DNA from: CAZTAR01 sp043813895
Lineage (GTDB): Bacteria; Planctomycetota; Phycisphaerae; UBA1845; UTPLA1
NCBI GenBank assembly: GCA_043813895.1
Contig: JBDRKQ010000204.1
Location: 1-63,731 of the forward strand
Direction of reading: 5' to 3'
Length of the DNA: 63,731 bases
How positions within the stretch are numbered: position 1 is the first letter of the stretch; every line of letters begins with the position of its first letter. A model generated the notes under the pieces. That model made no database searches. It was not told where the DNA came from and was given only the letters and a program-made list of their open reading frames with translations. Positions 52,738-62,421 of this stretch are shown here, in pieces. The position numbers were made by a program, and so were the translations under genes.

Positions 52738-52866
52738 CTAGAGACAGACTAAACAGTGCACGGGCGACACTGTGCAGCACGAGGTCGAGCCTGGCGCCGC
52801 CCCTTCACAGGTGGTTGACGAACTCGCGGGAAACTGCTACGTTACCTCCGCTCAGTCGAGCCCCCG

Positions 52867-54332
<1,466 letters not shown>

Positions 54333-54336
<4 letters not shown>

Positions 54337-54563
54337 TGCCTCACCTTCGCTTTCCGCCGCTTGACGGGCACCAATTTCAGCTCCAGGCCCAACGTCGCCG
54401 CCATCTTCACCGCGTTTCGCATCGTGATTCCGTGGATGGATGCCGCGAAACGTTGCGTCGGTCCGATGCCGAGTCCGGCATCACGGGCAATCCGATACAG
54501 GCTGCGCTCGTCTGCCTTGATAGCCGCCCGCAACTGGTCTTCGATGGATTTCTGTTTCGCCAT
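54333..54563 (-). CDS. Small HTH regulator (XRE-like) upstream of the integrase
   Basis: The protein has about 76 residues. The segment RSLYRIARDAGLGIGPTQRFAA has a helix-turn-helix pattern, followed by AVKMAATLGLELKL, as in small phage-type or antitoxin-type XRE proteins. The ATG at 54563 is preferred over an upstream start at 54590. It overlaps the integrase start by ATGA and may control its expression. DNA target unknown. Confidence 0.75.
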
Positions 54564-54614
54564 ATCGTTGTTCCTCAGCTTCCAACCCAAGTCTACACCC
54601 TAGAAGTCGGCCTG

Positions 54615-54899
54615 TCAACCCGTAAAGTGTAGACTTTCGGCGGGTCCGTCCGGGTTCTCGCCAGCCGCCCGCATCAGCTTCAAGATGTCCGCCAAGGCGA
54701 ATCGCTCGGCGTCCTGACGGGTCATGTTCGCGTCGAATTCCATGATTCCGGCTCGTTCCTCAAATGCTCCCCGCCAATGCTCGGAGAGGTCGTCGGGCGT
54801 CGCTACGGGCTCGGGCGCGTCCGCCAGCTTCAAGGCCGCCACCGTCGCCGGCGTTTCGCCGAACAGCCCATCCAGAAACGCACGCGCGTCAAAAGTCAT
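54615..54899 (-). CDS. Conserved small hypothetical protein of the element
   Basis: The protein has 94 residues and is acidic. The last part (DANMTRQDAERFALADILKL) looks like an amphipathic helix. I recognise no family. It lies between the ATPase and HTH genes on the same strand, with 50 bases to the XRE-like gene. Confidence 0.6.
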   Translation of the reverse strand: MTFDARAFLDGLFGETPATVAALKLADAPEPVATPDDLSEHWRGAFEERAGIMEFDANMTRQDAERFALADILKLMRAAGENPDGPAESLHFTG

Positions 54900-54933
54900 G
54901 GTACATACCCTTTTTCAACCGTCCCTACCGTCC

Positions 54934-56652
54934 TTACCGTCCCTCCTGAATGGCCGATTCCACCGTCTCAGGGCAGAATTCAGGGTCGGTAGGGTCGGTA
55001 GGGTCGGTTCCCAGGCCAAGGTCCAACCCGTACGCCTCCTGTATTCGCACGAGCTGAGGAGTAGTCACGTCTCGATAGACTCGGCGTCCGCCCGTCTTGA
55101 CGGCCAAGACCTTGTACCGTTTCAGAGCTGCCGAGACGCCACGCGGTGTCCAGCGTTCAAATAGACCGGATTCTCGTTCGCGAGCCCAGCTCAACAAGCC
55201 GCTCGGCGTCACCTGAGCTTGTGTCCTGACCGCCACAGAATCCGCCAGCAACCTCAACAACAGCTCATCCGCGTCCGGTGTGCTGTCGTCCTGATTCGAT
55301 TCGATCGCTGTCCCGGCGTAGTCCCGCACGATATCCACGAGTCCGACGGCACCGTTCTCCTGGACGAACGCCGCCAAAGCCAGCAAGGGCTGCCACAGCT
55401 CGAAATCCCGTCCCGCCATCGACCGGCATACATCCGTCCGGCTGGCGAGCTGTCGCCAGGTCAGTCCGTGTTCAAGCGCCAAAGCGTGGAGATCGTCCCG
55501 AATGTCGGCCCATACCGCCGGGTCCTCGTCAATCCGACGTTTCGGCTTCGCCGAATTGCGGGAGGCCCGGAACATCGTGATCCGGATGCACCGGCTTGCC
55601 AAAGCGTCTGGTAATCGCGCGATACCCGCAATGGCCTTTGGCCCGAACACGTTAAACGCCACTTGCTGAAAACCGTCGCCTACCTTCTCTAACCGCCGTG
55701 CTGGCGAGCCCAGCTTGTAGCCCGACAGCAGAACCGAGCGGATCGCATTGGCATCGTCGGACTTATCCCGCAGTGCTTCGGCCTCATCGAGCAACAGAAC
55801 ACTGCCGGATTCGTGCAGCGTCCGGAACAAGCACGCCGCCGTCATGTTGGAGGATTGCAGCGGGCGGAAAACGATTCGCGACAGCAGCTCGAACACCCTG
55901 CTCTTGCCACTCGCGAGTGGTCCGCCTACATTCAGATACGGGACGGCCGACCAGCAGGGATAGATGTAGCTGAACATCGACCAGAGCGCCAGCGTCGCCA
56001 CGTCACCGCTCGCGGTCTCGCCGGTGAAGTCCAGGAAATAAGCGAACCGCTCGCACAAGTGCTTGAACACGTCCGCCAGATTTGGAACGTTCGCGCCGTC
56101 CAGCCAAGACCGCCGCGCCTTCGCTGTCCAACCCGCTCGCATTGTTGGCGTCGGGTCGGCTGGCTTCGGATATAACCAGAGCCTTCCGCCATTCGACAGG
56201 TCGATTGCGTCGGACAGGTCCCGAGATTCTCGTTTACCATCGCCATGCCACCGCAGATAAAGCCGCCAGCGTCCGACCGGCTTGCCACCGAGAATCGACG
56301 CCGTTGGTATCAGGATGCCGGACACGTGCTCCGAGTGGAACAGCTCACAACGTGCAATCGCGGACACGTCCAGATCAGAACCGCCATCTGGATTTGCTGC
56401 CGGCGTTTTCACTTCGGACACCTGGCCAGCAATCGTTAGTAGTTCTGCTTCCAAATTGTCCCGGTCGATGCCCGGATACCTTGATGAGAGCCGCTTCACA
56501 TACCTTCCCCGTACTGATTCACGGGAAATGTCAATCTTGTCTGCGTCGATAACGTTGCCGTTCAGCTTGACGGTGAGCTGAGCCAGACCTTTATCACCGA
56601 CAGGTTTCCAGTCAATTGTCAGTTCCGGTGATTCAACCGTAGATGTCTGCAT
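54934..56652 (-). CDS. D5-like primase-helicase ATPase of the element
   Basis: The protein has about 572 residues. An N-terminal part (about 1-170) may bind DNA or the primase. The ATPase core has Walker A GGPLASGKSRV and Walker B SVLLLDEAEAL, followed by sensor-like VFGPKAIAGIARLP and ASRCIRITM. This is the pattern of SF3/AAA D5-type or DUF927/DUF3631 replicative ATPases seen in phages and satellites. The C-terminus carries DPTDPTDP, encoded by GGTCGGTAG tandem units. Start at ATG 56652, one base after the primase stop codon. Confidence 0.82.
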   Translation of the reverse strand: MQTSTVESPELTIDWKPVGDKGLAQLTVKLNGNVIDADKIDISRESVRGRYVKRLSSRYPGIDRDNLEAELLTIAGQVSEVKTPAANPDGGSDLDVSAIARCELFHSEHVSGILIPTASILGGKPVGRWRLYLRWHGDGKRESRDLSDAIDLSNGGRLWLYPKPADPTPTMRAGWTAKARRSWLDGANVPNLADVFKHLCERFAYFLDFTGETASGDVATLALWSMFSYIYPCWSAVPYLNVGGPLASGKSRVFELLSRIVFRPLQSSNMTAACLFRTLHESGSVLLLDEAEALRDKSDDANAIRSVLLSGYKLGSPARRLEKVGDGFQQVAFNVFGPKAIAGIARLPDALASRCIRITMFRASRNSAKPKRRIDEDPAVWADIRDDLHALALEHGLTWRQLASRTDVCRSMAGRDFELWQPLLALAAFVQENGAVGLVDIVRDYAGTAIESNQDDSTPDADELLLRLLADSVAVRTQAQVTPSGLLSWARERESGLFERWTPRGVSAALKRYKVLAVKTGGRRVYRDVTTPQLVRIQEAYGLDLGLGTDPTDPTDPEFCPETVESAIQEGR

Positions 56653-56653
56653 T

Positions 56654-57499
56654 CTACACATCCACTTTCTGAGCATTTGTTCTGAGTGGTATCACCGGCG
56701 CGGCGTCAATCGCCGCGAGTACATCTTTACGTGTTCCACCGGCCCCAAGCCATGCCCGCGCATCTTTGATACCGTCAGGCGGTTCGATGATTTGGACACT
56801 CGCACAATGCAGCCGCAGCACCGATGCCAAGCTGCGCGCGCCGCGTTTGCCGGGCACGTCTGCATCCGCGACGACGATTGCACCCCGCCCGCGTGCAAGC
56901 TGTGCGATGTATCTCGTCCCGCCCGTGCAGGACGGACGTCCGACGCAATCAAACCCCAACGTCAGTAGTGACGCCGTGTCGGACTCACCTTCACAAATCA
57001 GTAGTGACTCAGTCCCGGACAATTCCGACGGAACAAACATGCCGTTTCGCGAGCCGCGTATCGCACGTTTGGTGCCATCCTGAAACCGTCGCCTGATACC
57101 AACGACCATTCCGCCGCCGTCTCGCATTGGAAAAGTGAACGCACACGTATCGAAGCCAACGCCGAGATGACGTAGCGAGCGTTCGGAAACGCCGAGTGCC
57201 TTCGCCAGCGATTCGAGTTGTTCCCGTCGAATCCTCGCAGCGAAGACCGCCGCCAGCTCGTCGAAGTCCCGGCCACACTTCCGCATTGCAACGGCAACTC
57301 TCCGCGTACGAAGCCGTGCCATCGGCATGGCATCCTCTCGCAATCTATGCAGCCATCCGCCGTTACGAAGTCGCTTGCCGCTCTCGATTCGCATACAGCA
57401 CGCCGCCGACTTGTCCGTCGTCACCGTGCACCAGTCGGCTTTGCCGCAGATCGGACAAGGATGCAGTCTCGAAACACGTACCCAGCCATCCGTGCTCAT
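56654..57499 (-). CDS. TOPRIM primase with zinc-binding N-terminus
   Basis: The protein has about 281 residues. A zinc-finger-like N-terminus (CPICGKADWC and SAACCMR) is followed by a TOPRIM domain with LLICEGESDT and IVVADADVPGKRG. This is DnaG-type architecture in a small phage or satellite primase, expected to act with the ATPase encoded next. The ATG at 57499 overlaps the AlpA-like stop codon (ATGA). Together with the ATPase gene it forms a replication module. Confidence 0.85.
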   Translation of the reverse strand: MSTDGWVRVSRLHPCPICGKADWCTVTTDKSAACCMRIESGKRLRNGGWLHRLREDAMPMARLRTRRVAVAMRKCGRDFDELAAVFAARIRREQLESLAKALGVSERSLRHLGVGFDTCAFTFPMRDGGGMVVGIRRRFQDGTKRAIRGSRNGMFVPSELSGTESLLICEGESDTASLLTLGFDCVGRPSCTGGTRYIAQLARGRGAIVVADADVPGKRGARSLASVLRLHCASVQIIEPPDGIKDARAWLGAGGTRKDVLAAIDAAPVIPLRTNAQKVDV

Positions 57500-57711
57500 C
57501 GGGACACCGCCTTGAGCTGTTCCCACTTGTCCCTACTCGGACACCCCGCGCCCATCCAATCCGACAGTTCTTGACGACGCCAGCGGACAGAACGCCCCAA
57601 CCTCACCGGCATCGGCACGAGTCCGCGAGAATGCAGAGACCATAGGTGCCTTTCAGACACACCAAGAGTGGCCGCCGCTTGTTTCGCCAGTAGCAGTTCC
57701 GCTGTTTGCAT
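57496..57711 (-). CDS. AlpA-like / excisionase HTH protein
   Basis: The protein has 71 residues: MQTAELLLAKQAAATLGVSE, a winged-HTH (MerR/HTH_17) pattern, then VPMPVRLGRSVRWRRQELSD. AlpA-type proteins activate integrase or replication genes and serve as excisionase in P4- and PICI-like elements. The ATG at 57711 is preferred; longer frames add unrelated sequence. It is the first gene of the primase module, downstream of TATCCA repeats. Confidence 0.85.
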   Translation of the reverse strand: MQTAELLLAKQAAATLGVSERHLWSLHSRGLVPMPVRLGRSVRWRRQELSDWMGAGCPSRDKWEQLKAVSR

Positions 57712-57769
57712 CGCACAGCCTTTCTTATGATGGACTGCATAATCGCAGTCCTCTGTACAAAGGCGGTTG

Positions 57770-57895
57770 TGGATACACTTACGGTGTGAGGTTCGGTATC
57801 CAGGTGTGTAATGCAATCAACGCCGCACAGAACAGTGCGATTCGGCACGGCAGGATTCAGGAGGGGGTATCCAAAGTGCTATCCAAAAGTATCCA
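57770..57895. promoter_or_regulatory. TATCCA iteron cluster upstream of the replication module
   Basis: TATCCA occurs at 57797, 57868, 57880 and 57890, the last three at 12 and 10 bp spacing, plus an inverted copy TGGATA at 57770. Just left is an inverted repeat GACTGC-ATAATC-GCAGTC (57733-57750). The cluster lies between the AlpA-like gene and the next HTH gene, where an origin or operator is expected. Confidence 0.5.
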
Positions 57896-57908
57896 GCTGG
57901 TGCGGCAG

Positions 57909-58856
57909 CTAGAACTTCTGGCGGATTCTAAGGTGAGCCTTGCCGTGTCCCCCGTCCTCTGAGAGTAGGAGCCCGTCGTCTTCATCGGCCGGAAGTGCCT
58001 GTGTCTGGTAAGCGATAGCTGCGCGGCTCTTACGTTCCTCGTCTTTCCAGTAGGCATCCGCCAGCAGGAACCAAGCCCTCGCCGTTCTGTGACAAACGCC
58101 GAGCTGTTTGCCGATTGTGCGGAACGACAAGTGTTCATCCTTCCGCAATCGTCTGGCTTCGTTCTGCTTCGCCGTGGGCTCCGTTCGTGTAGCACGCTTG
58201 CGCCGCTTCTTCTTACGAGCGTCTTTGTTTGTACTTTCAGATAGTTCTTCTTTGCGGTTCTTTGCCGCCGCGATACCGCTGGACGTCAAGGAATATCCGC
58301 ACAGTGCTTCTTGTTCCGAGTCGCCAGCGTAAACGCGAAACGTGCGGCGTCTGAATTGCTCCATAACGGAGTTGTAAGCTTCCAAGTCGCCGCCGTATCC
58401 AGCATCGCGCAGAGCTACGTCGAGATTCTCGCACCAATCGACGAATACCGTGTACTCGTGAAACATGACATTGACACGCTCGCCATCCGACGTAGGAATT
58501 GGTGAGGAGCCCTGTCGATGTTCGACGTGGACGAATCGTCCATCCGACAACTTGGCGCTGAGCGGAATCACATTTACCGGTTTCGTGCCTTGCACATAAT
58601 GGAGCGTCCGCAACATTGCCAAACGAGCGGGAACATTCGAGAAAACGCCCATTACACTTCTGCGCTTGGGATGGGTGCTGTCCCGTTCGGCAATCGACGA
58701 TGCGTCAAGCAACGGCACAGTCGCAGCGGTAATCAGGAATTCGGGAACGGGCGATATCCGGCGCTGACCCCGACTAGGGTTGTGCTCCAGCTCAAACATG
58801 AGCTGGAGGATTCGCAGGTCGTCCGGTGAAATCAGTTCGGCAGAATCTTCGGACAT
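57909..58856 (-). CDS. HTH-containing protein of unknown role in the element
   Basis: The protein has about 315 residues. It has an acidic N-terminus (MSEDSAELISPDDLRILQLM), a central region without known motifs and a Lys/Arg-rich linker (KDARKKKRRKR). A C-terminal HTH follows (LSFRTIGKQLGVCHRTARAW). It is just upstream of the iteron cluster, so an initiator or regulator role is possible. No known family recognised. The ATG at 58856 is preferred to an upstream start. Confidence 0.65.
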   Translation of the reverse strand: MSEDSAELISPDDLRILQLMFELEHNPSRGQRRISPVPEFLITAATVPLLDASSIAERDSTHPKRRSVMGVFSNVPARLAMLRTLHYVQGTKPVNVIPLSAKLSDGRFVHVEHRQGSSPIPTSDGERVNVMFHEYTVFVDWCENLDVALRDAGYGGDLEAYNSVMEQFRRRTFRVYAGDSEQEALCGYSLTSSGIAAAKNRKEELSESTNKDARKKKRRKRATRTEPTAKQNEARRLRKDEHLSFRTIGKQLGVCHRTARAWFLLADAYWKDEERKSRAAIAYQTQALPADEDDGLLLSEDGGHGKAHLRIRQKF

Positions 58857-59068
58857 TGCACAATCCTCGTGAGCTGCCGTCCGACCGGCGCGCCGGATTG
58901 TGCAGAGCGCGCCGAGCCGGACAGCATGAGCGGGGTAATTAGGCCCGCATTCCGTTTCATCCGCGTAGAATACCACAAACGCGGGCTTCGTGTTGCTGGC
59001 TAGGCTTGCGCGACGGCATGTCGCGTGGAAGCGCCGTCAACGCCCCGATGATTGCTTTGGGGAGTTCA

Positions 59069-60340
59069 TCAACGCCGCCGCCTGAGCATCACACCGCCGA
59101 GTAACAGCAGCGAGAGCGTGGCAGGCTCGGGGATGCGGGCTATCCACGCTTCAACGTGGCCATCTGGATTGTACCCCCAGCCAATGAGAGTCTGGCCGTC
59201 TGCGGAAACACCAGTGGCGCGGTCCAACGTCCAGTCTGGCAGGTCTAGCCCAAAGTCGTCCACAAGCAGGGTACGCAAGCTGCGCATCCCATTGTCAGCA
59301 TCCCATATAATCGCCTCATCTTCGCCCGAGAGTAGATTCCCACGTCCGGCGATGATTGAGCCATCTGCAGAACACGCCAGAGCTGTACTGTCTAAGCCCC
59401 CAGGCAAATGCCCAAGGCCGACCATGCCCTGACCTTCCGTCCATCGAAACGCTTCCTGACCACCAGCACTGCCGGAGCCACCGAAACCTATGATTGTTGT
59501 CCCGTCAGCCGAGATACCATAGGCCATGCTGTAAAACTCCCCACCAGGTAGATCACCGAGCCCCGTCATCGCGCCGTTTTCCCAGCGGAAGGCTTCATAG
59601 CCCGAGTCACTGTAGCCCGTTCCCACAACAACCGACCCATCTGCTGAGACTGCGCGTGCTTCGCTATAGAAGTACCCGCCGTCAAGGTCCCCCAGACCAA
59701 CCATCCCCTGGTCTTGCGTCCACCGAAAAGCCTCTGTAAGACCGAAACAGTTGACGTTGCCAACACCCACAACGACTGCCCCGTCGGCTGATGCGCCGTA
59801 GGCCGTACTGAAGACATCCCCGCCGGGCAGGTCGCCCAAGCCCACCATGCCGGTTGCCTCCGTCCAACGGAATGCTTGCCGGTCCCCGCTTGGGTTTTGA
59901 GCAGCATCGTCCCGACCCACGACCACTTGTCCATCTGCTGAGACGCCGAGAGCCAGGCTATAAGACTCGCCACCTGGCAAGCCGCCTAACCCGGTCATAA
60001 CGCCGCCTTCCCAACGAAAGGCCTCTTGGCCGGGGAACGATGCGTCTGAGTTGCTCATGCCAACCACAACAGTCCCGTCTGCTGAGACTCCGTAGGCATA
60101 GCTATAAAAGACACCCCCAGGTAAATCGCCCAGGCCCGTGAAGTACGGTGCGTTCGCCTGCGCGTTCCCGCAGAACGCCAACAGCTCAACCACTCCCAGA
60201 ATCGTTGCTAAGCTTCGACATCGCGGTTGCCTCCTCTTGCCCAGACGTGTCTTCTCGTCCAGTGCCCGCAATAGGAACTGACGGTTTCCGCATAACGGAA
60301 GCGTGATTCGATGTGTCGGGTTCTTTTGTGGCGAGGACAT
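59069..60340 (-). CDS. HAF-repeat exported protein with PEP-CTERM tail (cargo)
   Basis: The protein has 423 residues as opened from ATG 60340. Six repeats carry GLGDLPGG followed by GVSADGTVVVG, the HAF repeat. The C-terminus has PEPATLSLLLLGGVMLRRRR, a PEP-CTERM sorting signal. A hydrophobic signal (LATILGVVELLAFCG) is present but preceded by about 45 extra residues. The strongest Shine-Dalgarno (GAGGAGG, eight bases) precedes an ATG at 60221 in another frame, so a frameshift near the start is possible. It is an unusual cargo for a mobile element; role unknown. Confidence 0.85.
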   Translation of the reverse strand: MSSPQKNPTHRITLPLCGNRQFLLRALDEKTRLGKRRQPRCRSLATILGVVELLAFCGNAQANAPYFTGLGDLPGGVFYSYAYGVSADGTVVVGMSNSDASFPGQEAFRWEGGVMTGLGGLPGGESYSLALGVSADGQVVVGRDDAAQNPSGDRQAFRWTEATGMVGLGDLPGGDVFSTAYGASADGAVVVGVGNVNCFGLTEAFRWTQDQGMVGLGDLDGGYFYSEARAVSADGSVVVGTGYSDSGYEAFRWENGAMTGLGDLPGGEFYSMAYGISADGTTIIGFGGSGSAGGQEAFRWTEGQGMVGLGHLPGGLDSTALACSADGSIIAGRGNLLSGEDEAIIWDADNGMRSLRTLLVDDFGLDLPDWTLDRATGVSADGQTLIGWGYNPDGHVEAWIARIPEPATLSLLLLGGVMLRRRR

Positions 60341-60447
60341 GGCGCATGATCCTTTCCGGGTCAGCCGTCCGGCCGACGTGCAGGATCATGCAAGAAACAC
60401 GTCGGTCAGACGGCGTATGGCCGGTAGCGAACCGACCTCCCGTTCAT

Positions 60448-60942
60448 TCAGCCACGATTATACAAGATCGCGGCCTGTTCGTCTTCCGTAAGCAACCCGA
60501 GGCGTTCCAGGTATGTACGCTCGGGTTCGTATGCAGCATCGAAATCATCGAGCACTATCAGACACGCAGGCTTGCCGAACCACAGTCTGTACGCATCGCG
60601 GGCTGCAACGTCGGGATGGTCTCGCCGCCATTCCTCCACCCTGGCACGCCGCTCGGGATTGGCGAATGGGTGTGGCTTGCTATCAGTGCGCCGCCGCCGC
60701 TGAGGCGAGTCGAACAGCCACCACGCGGCCGGTCTTGTGCCAGGATGCTCCTCGATCCACTTTGGCAATAACTCATCGCGCAGCAGTTCCCACCCTTCCC
60801 GCATGGCGTGCAAGTCAAGCGTCCCCCGGTCTTCGCGGCCGAACGCATCACCGAAGAAGTCAAAACCAGTCAACAATTGTCTGATATGGGATTCGCCATA
60901 TCCCGCCCGCCGCCGTTTCGGTCGTCGTAAAACTCTCGTCAT
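60448..60942 (-). CDS. Conserved hypothetical protein downstream of the small terminase
   Basis: The protein has 164 residues. It starts MTRVLRRPKRRRAGYGESHI and ends YLERLGLLTEDEQAAILYNR. There is a Trp-rich middle (PGTRPAAWWLFDSPQRRRR). It overlaps the small terminase gene by ATGA, so the two are co-translated. I recognise no named family. A packaging or phage-interaction role is inferred only from its position. Confidence 0.7.
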   Translation of the reverse strand: MTRVLRRPKRRRAGYGESHIRQLLTGFDFFGDAFGREDRGTLDLHAMREGWELLRDELLPKWIEEHPGTRPAAWWLFDSPQRRRRTDSKPHPFANPERRARVEEWRRDHPDVAARDAYRLWFGKPACLIVLDDFDAAYEPERTYLERLGLLTEDEQAAILYNRG

Positions 60943-61295
60943 CGAATTCCGCCTTTCCGCAGGGCCGCGTTGCCCGCGATGCTCGGTGTCCTGTGTTCTG
61001 CCGGTTCGCTCACGTCAAGTGCCAGCTCCCTCAGAATCCTGGCAAACGCGACGCGCGAATCCCGCTCGACGGCCACTTCCGGCCGAGAGTGCGGCTGCTG
61101 GAAACGGTCGATGTACGTCGTGCCGTGTTCCGCGAGCGCCTCGCGGGCTTGCTCGCCACGGTCCCACGCTTCGGCGGCTAACGTCAACAGCCGAATGTGG
61201 TGTGCTTCAAGCACGTACTCAGCGACTACCGATTGCCACCACCCGCGTGTGTCCGGTCGCAGGTGTGCTGGCGGTTCAGGTCTCTTCTTTGCCAT
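60939..61295 (-). CDS. P27-family phage terminase small subunit
   Basis: The protein has about 118 residues. The P27 pattern is clear: PPAHLRPDTRGWWQSVVAEY, then LLTLAAEAWDRGEQAREALA, a TYIDRFQQPHSRPEVAVERD segment and a final ILRELALDV. Small terminases choose the DNA to be packaged. No large subunit gene is in the element, as in PICIs that redirect a helper phage. The ATG at 61295 has GAGG nine bases upstream. Confidence 0.88.
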   Translation of the reverse strand: MAKKRPEPPAHLRPDTRGWWQSVVAEYVLEAHHIRLLTLAAEAWDRGEQAREALAEHGTTYIDRFQQPHSRPEVAVERDSRVAFARILRELALDVSEPAEHRTPSIAGNAALRKGGIR

Positions 61296-61581
61296 GTTCG
61301 GTGTCCTCAAAATCCGACTTCATCCGGGTACACTCCCAAGAAAGCGGTACTGCACGACCGGTACGCAAACGACGGGCCGCAGCTTTCGGACCCGCCCTGT
61401 CCCTATCTGGCATTGTCTCACTCGCGTCCGCCGCGTCCAAGCGAACCAACTCAGCAGCGATCGCTCGCAATACGCCGCAGGGCTCGCCACGCGCCAACTG
61501 GGCGTTTACTCGTGGCTCCCTGACGCCGCCCGAACCATGGCCACGATGCCGACGCGGACAGGTGCCGACAGGGTGGGCCAT
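61276..61581 (-). CDS. Possible small protein between the integrase tail and terS
   Basis: A frame of 101 residues ends HGKEET and overlaps the terS start by 20 bases. Its 5' part overlaps the stranded integrase tail in another frame. The part from LARGEPCGVLRAIAAELVRL onward has protein-like composition. No good start codon with a Shine-Dalgarno is seen; a TTG near 61530 or ATG 61581 would be needed. Confidence 0.3.
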   Translation of the reverse strand: MAHPVGTCPRRHRGHGSGGVREPRVNAQLARGEPCGVLRAIAAELVRLDAADASETMPDRDRAGPKAAARRLRTGRAVPLSWECTRMKSDFEDTEHGKEET

Positions 61582-61703
61582 ACCGCGATAACGGCCGCCA
61601 AATCCGGGTCGTCGATTCCTTTGGGTCCTGTTTTGGGTCTTTTGGGGTCGGGCGGGTTTCGTAAGTCTTTGTCGTTTGGACAGTTTACGGTTTCGACATC
61701 ATA
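61509..61703 (-). pseudogene. Stranded C-terminal extension of the integrase (joined only in the excised circle)
   Basis: In the frame that continues the integrase through the core, this segment encodes 65 residues from YDVETV to a stop at 61506-61508. It includes DLAAVIAVWPTLSAPVRVG and IVAMVRAAS, which resembles helical tails seen at the C-terminus of other recombinases (from memory, unverified). In the integrated state it has no start codon or promoter of its own. Upstream in the same frame a TAA lies just outside attR. Confidence 0.6.
61620..61639 (+). promoter_or_regulatory. Candidate integrase arm site (right)
   Basis: Same 20-mer as 53103-53122, 63 bp inside attR. It is read in a different frame from the left copy, so shared DNA function is more likely than shared protein sequence. 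Confidence 0.4.
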
Positions 61704-61761
61704 GGTTGAGGGCCTAGTGAGGATAATACCTCGTGCAGGTTCGATCCCTGTCCCGGGCAGT
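61702..61761 (+). other. attR core (60 bp)
   Basis: Identical to attL, 52895-52954. It holds only the 3' part of the tRNA (anticodon stem to end), so no second functional tRNA is present. Confidence 0.93.
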
Positions 61762-62080
61762 TCTTGTCTCCCCTGTTATCGCCGCTTTGGGCTTGTATGG
61801 CAGGGGCTTCTCCTATACCACACACTGACACGGCTGTGACACTCTCATCGGCTCTACCGCATCGACGCGCACCAGATTGCACGTTCCGGCGTCCCTTTTG
61901 ATCCCGTATTGGGTCCTGTGTGCGACAACTGATGGCGTCGGTGCCTGTTCGCCGCAGTTCTTCCGCCTCGTCATCGTCGCCGTAGTCCGGGAGCCGTCCG
62001 ACCGCGCCGAACGTGTCCAAGACCCGGACATCCGTGCGTGCTCGCGGTCAGCCGGTAGTCGCGATGCCGCGCAAGTTGAC
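61762..62080 (-). pseudogene. Remnant of a second tyrosine integrase next to attR
   Basis: On the minus strand, frames here match the C-terminal part of the intact integrase. TDVRVLDTFGAVGRLPDY aligns with TDMRAFDLFAAIECLPEY, and EELRRTGTDA aligns with ADLRMTGTEDA, followed by RTQ motifs. The frame is broken by stops and at least one shift near the place where the catalytic Tyr would be. Upstream, about 270 residues of the integrase are missing. Its position, orientation and distance to the att core match the intact gene, so it looks like the end of a decayed second element. Confidence 0.7.
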
Positions 62081-62336
62081 CTGACCCCATCGATGATACC
62101 ACTTCCCATGTTGCTCCAACACGCTCAGAACGACCTCCCGGCGGCGGGAGGAGTGGAGCGGAGGGACCGAGCGGAGCCTGCCGCCGACATATCGGCGCAT
62201 TAGCGAAAATACGAACAACTCGTGGCTGCCCGTTCTCGCCGGCGGCAGGAACTGGCGGTCCCTCGGCTCGAACAGTTCAAGACGTAGCTGGCATCGCGGC
62301 AGGCCGAGCGCGGCGGTCTTCAGGCGGATCGCGACC

Positions 62337-62411
62337 TGCCAGCGTCACAAGGTTGAGCCGCCGTCATATCTGCGCGACGTGCTCACCCGCATCGCCGCCA
62401 CCCCACGTGGA
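62337..62411 (+). pseudogene. IS66-type transposase fragment
   Basis: The plus-strand frame CQRHKVEPPSYLRDVLTRIA matches the C-terminal part of IS66 transposases, where HGxxPxxYLRDVLTRLP is conserved. Only about 25 codons remain. Between 62080 and 62337 I see no gene. Confidence 0.5.
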
Positions 62412-62421
62412 ATCGAATCTC

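Noticed and set aside
61702..61761. Second tRNA-Leu gene at the right end of the element
   Set aside because: Only the 3' part (anticodon stem to end) is present. The 5' acceptor and D arm are missing, so it is attR and not a functional tRNA.
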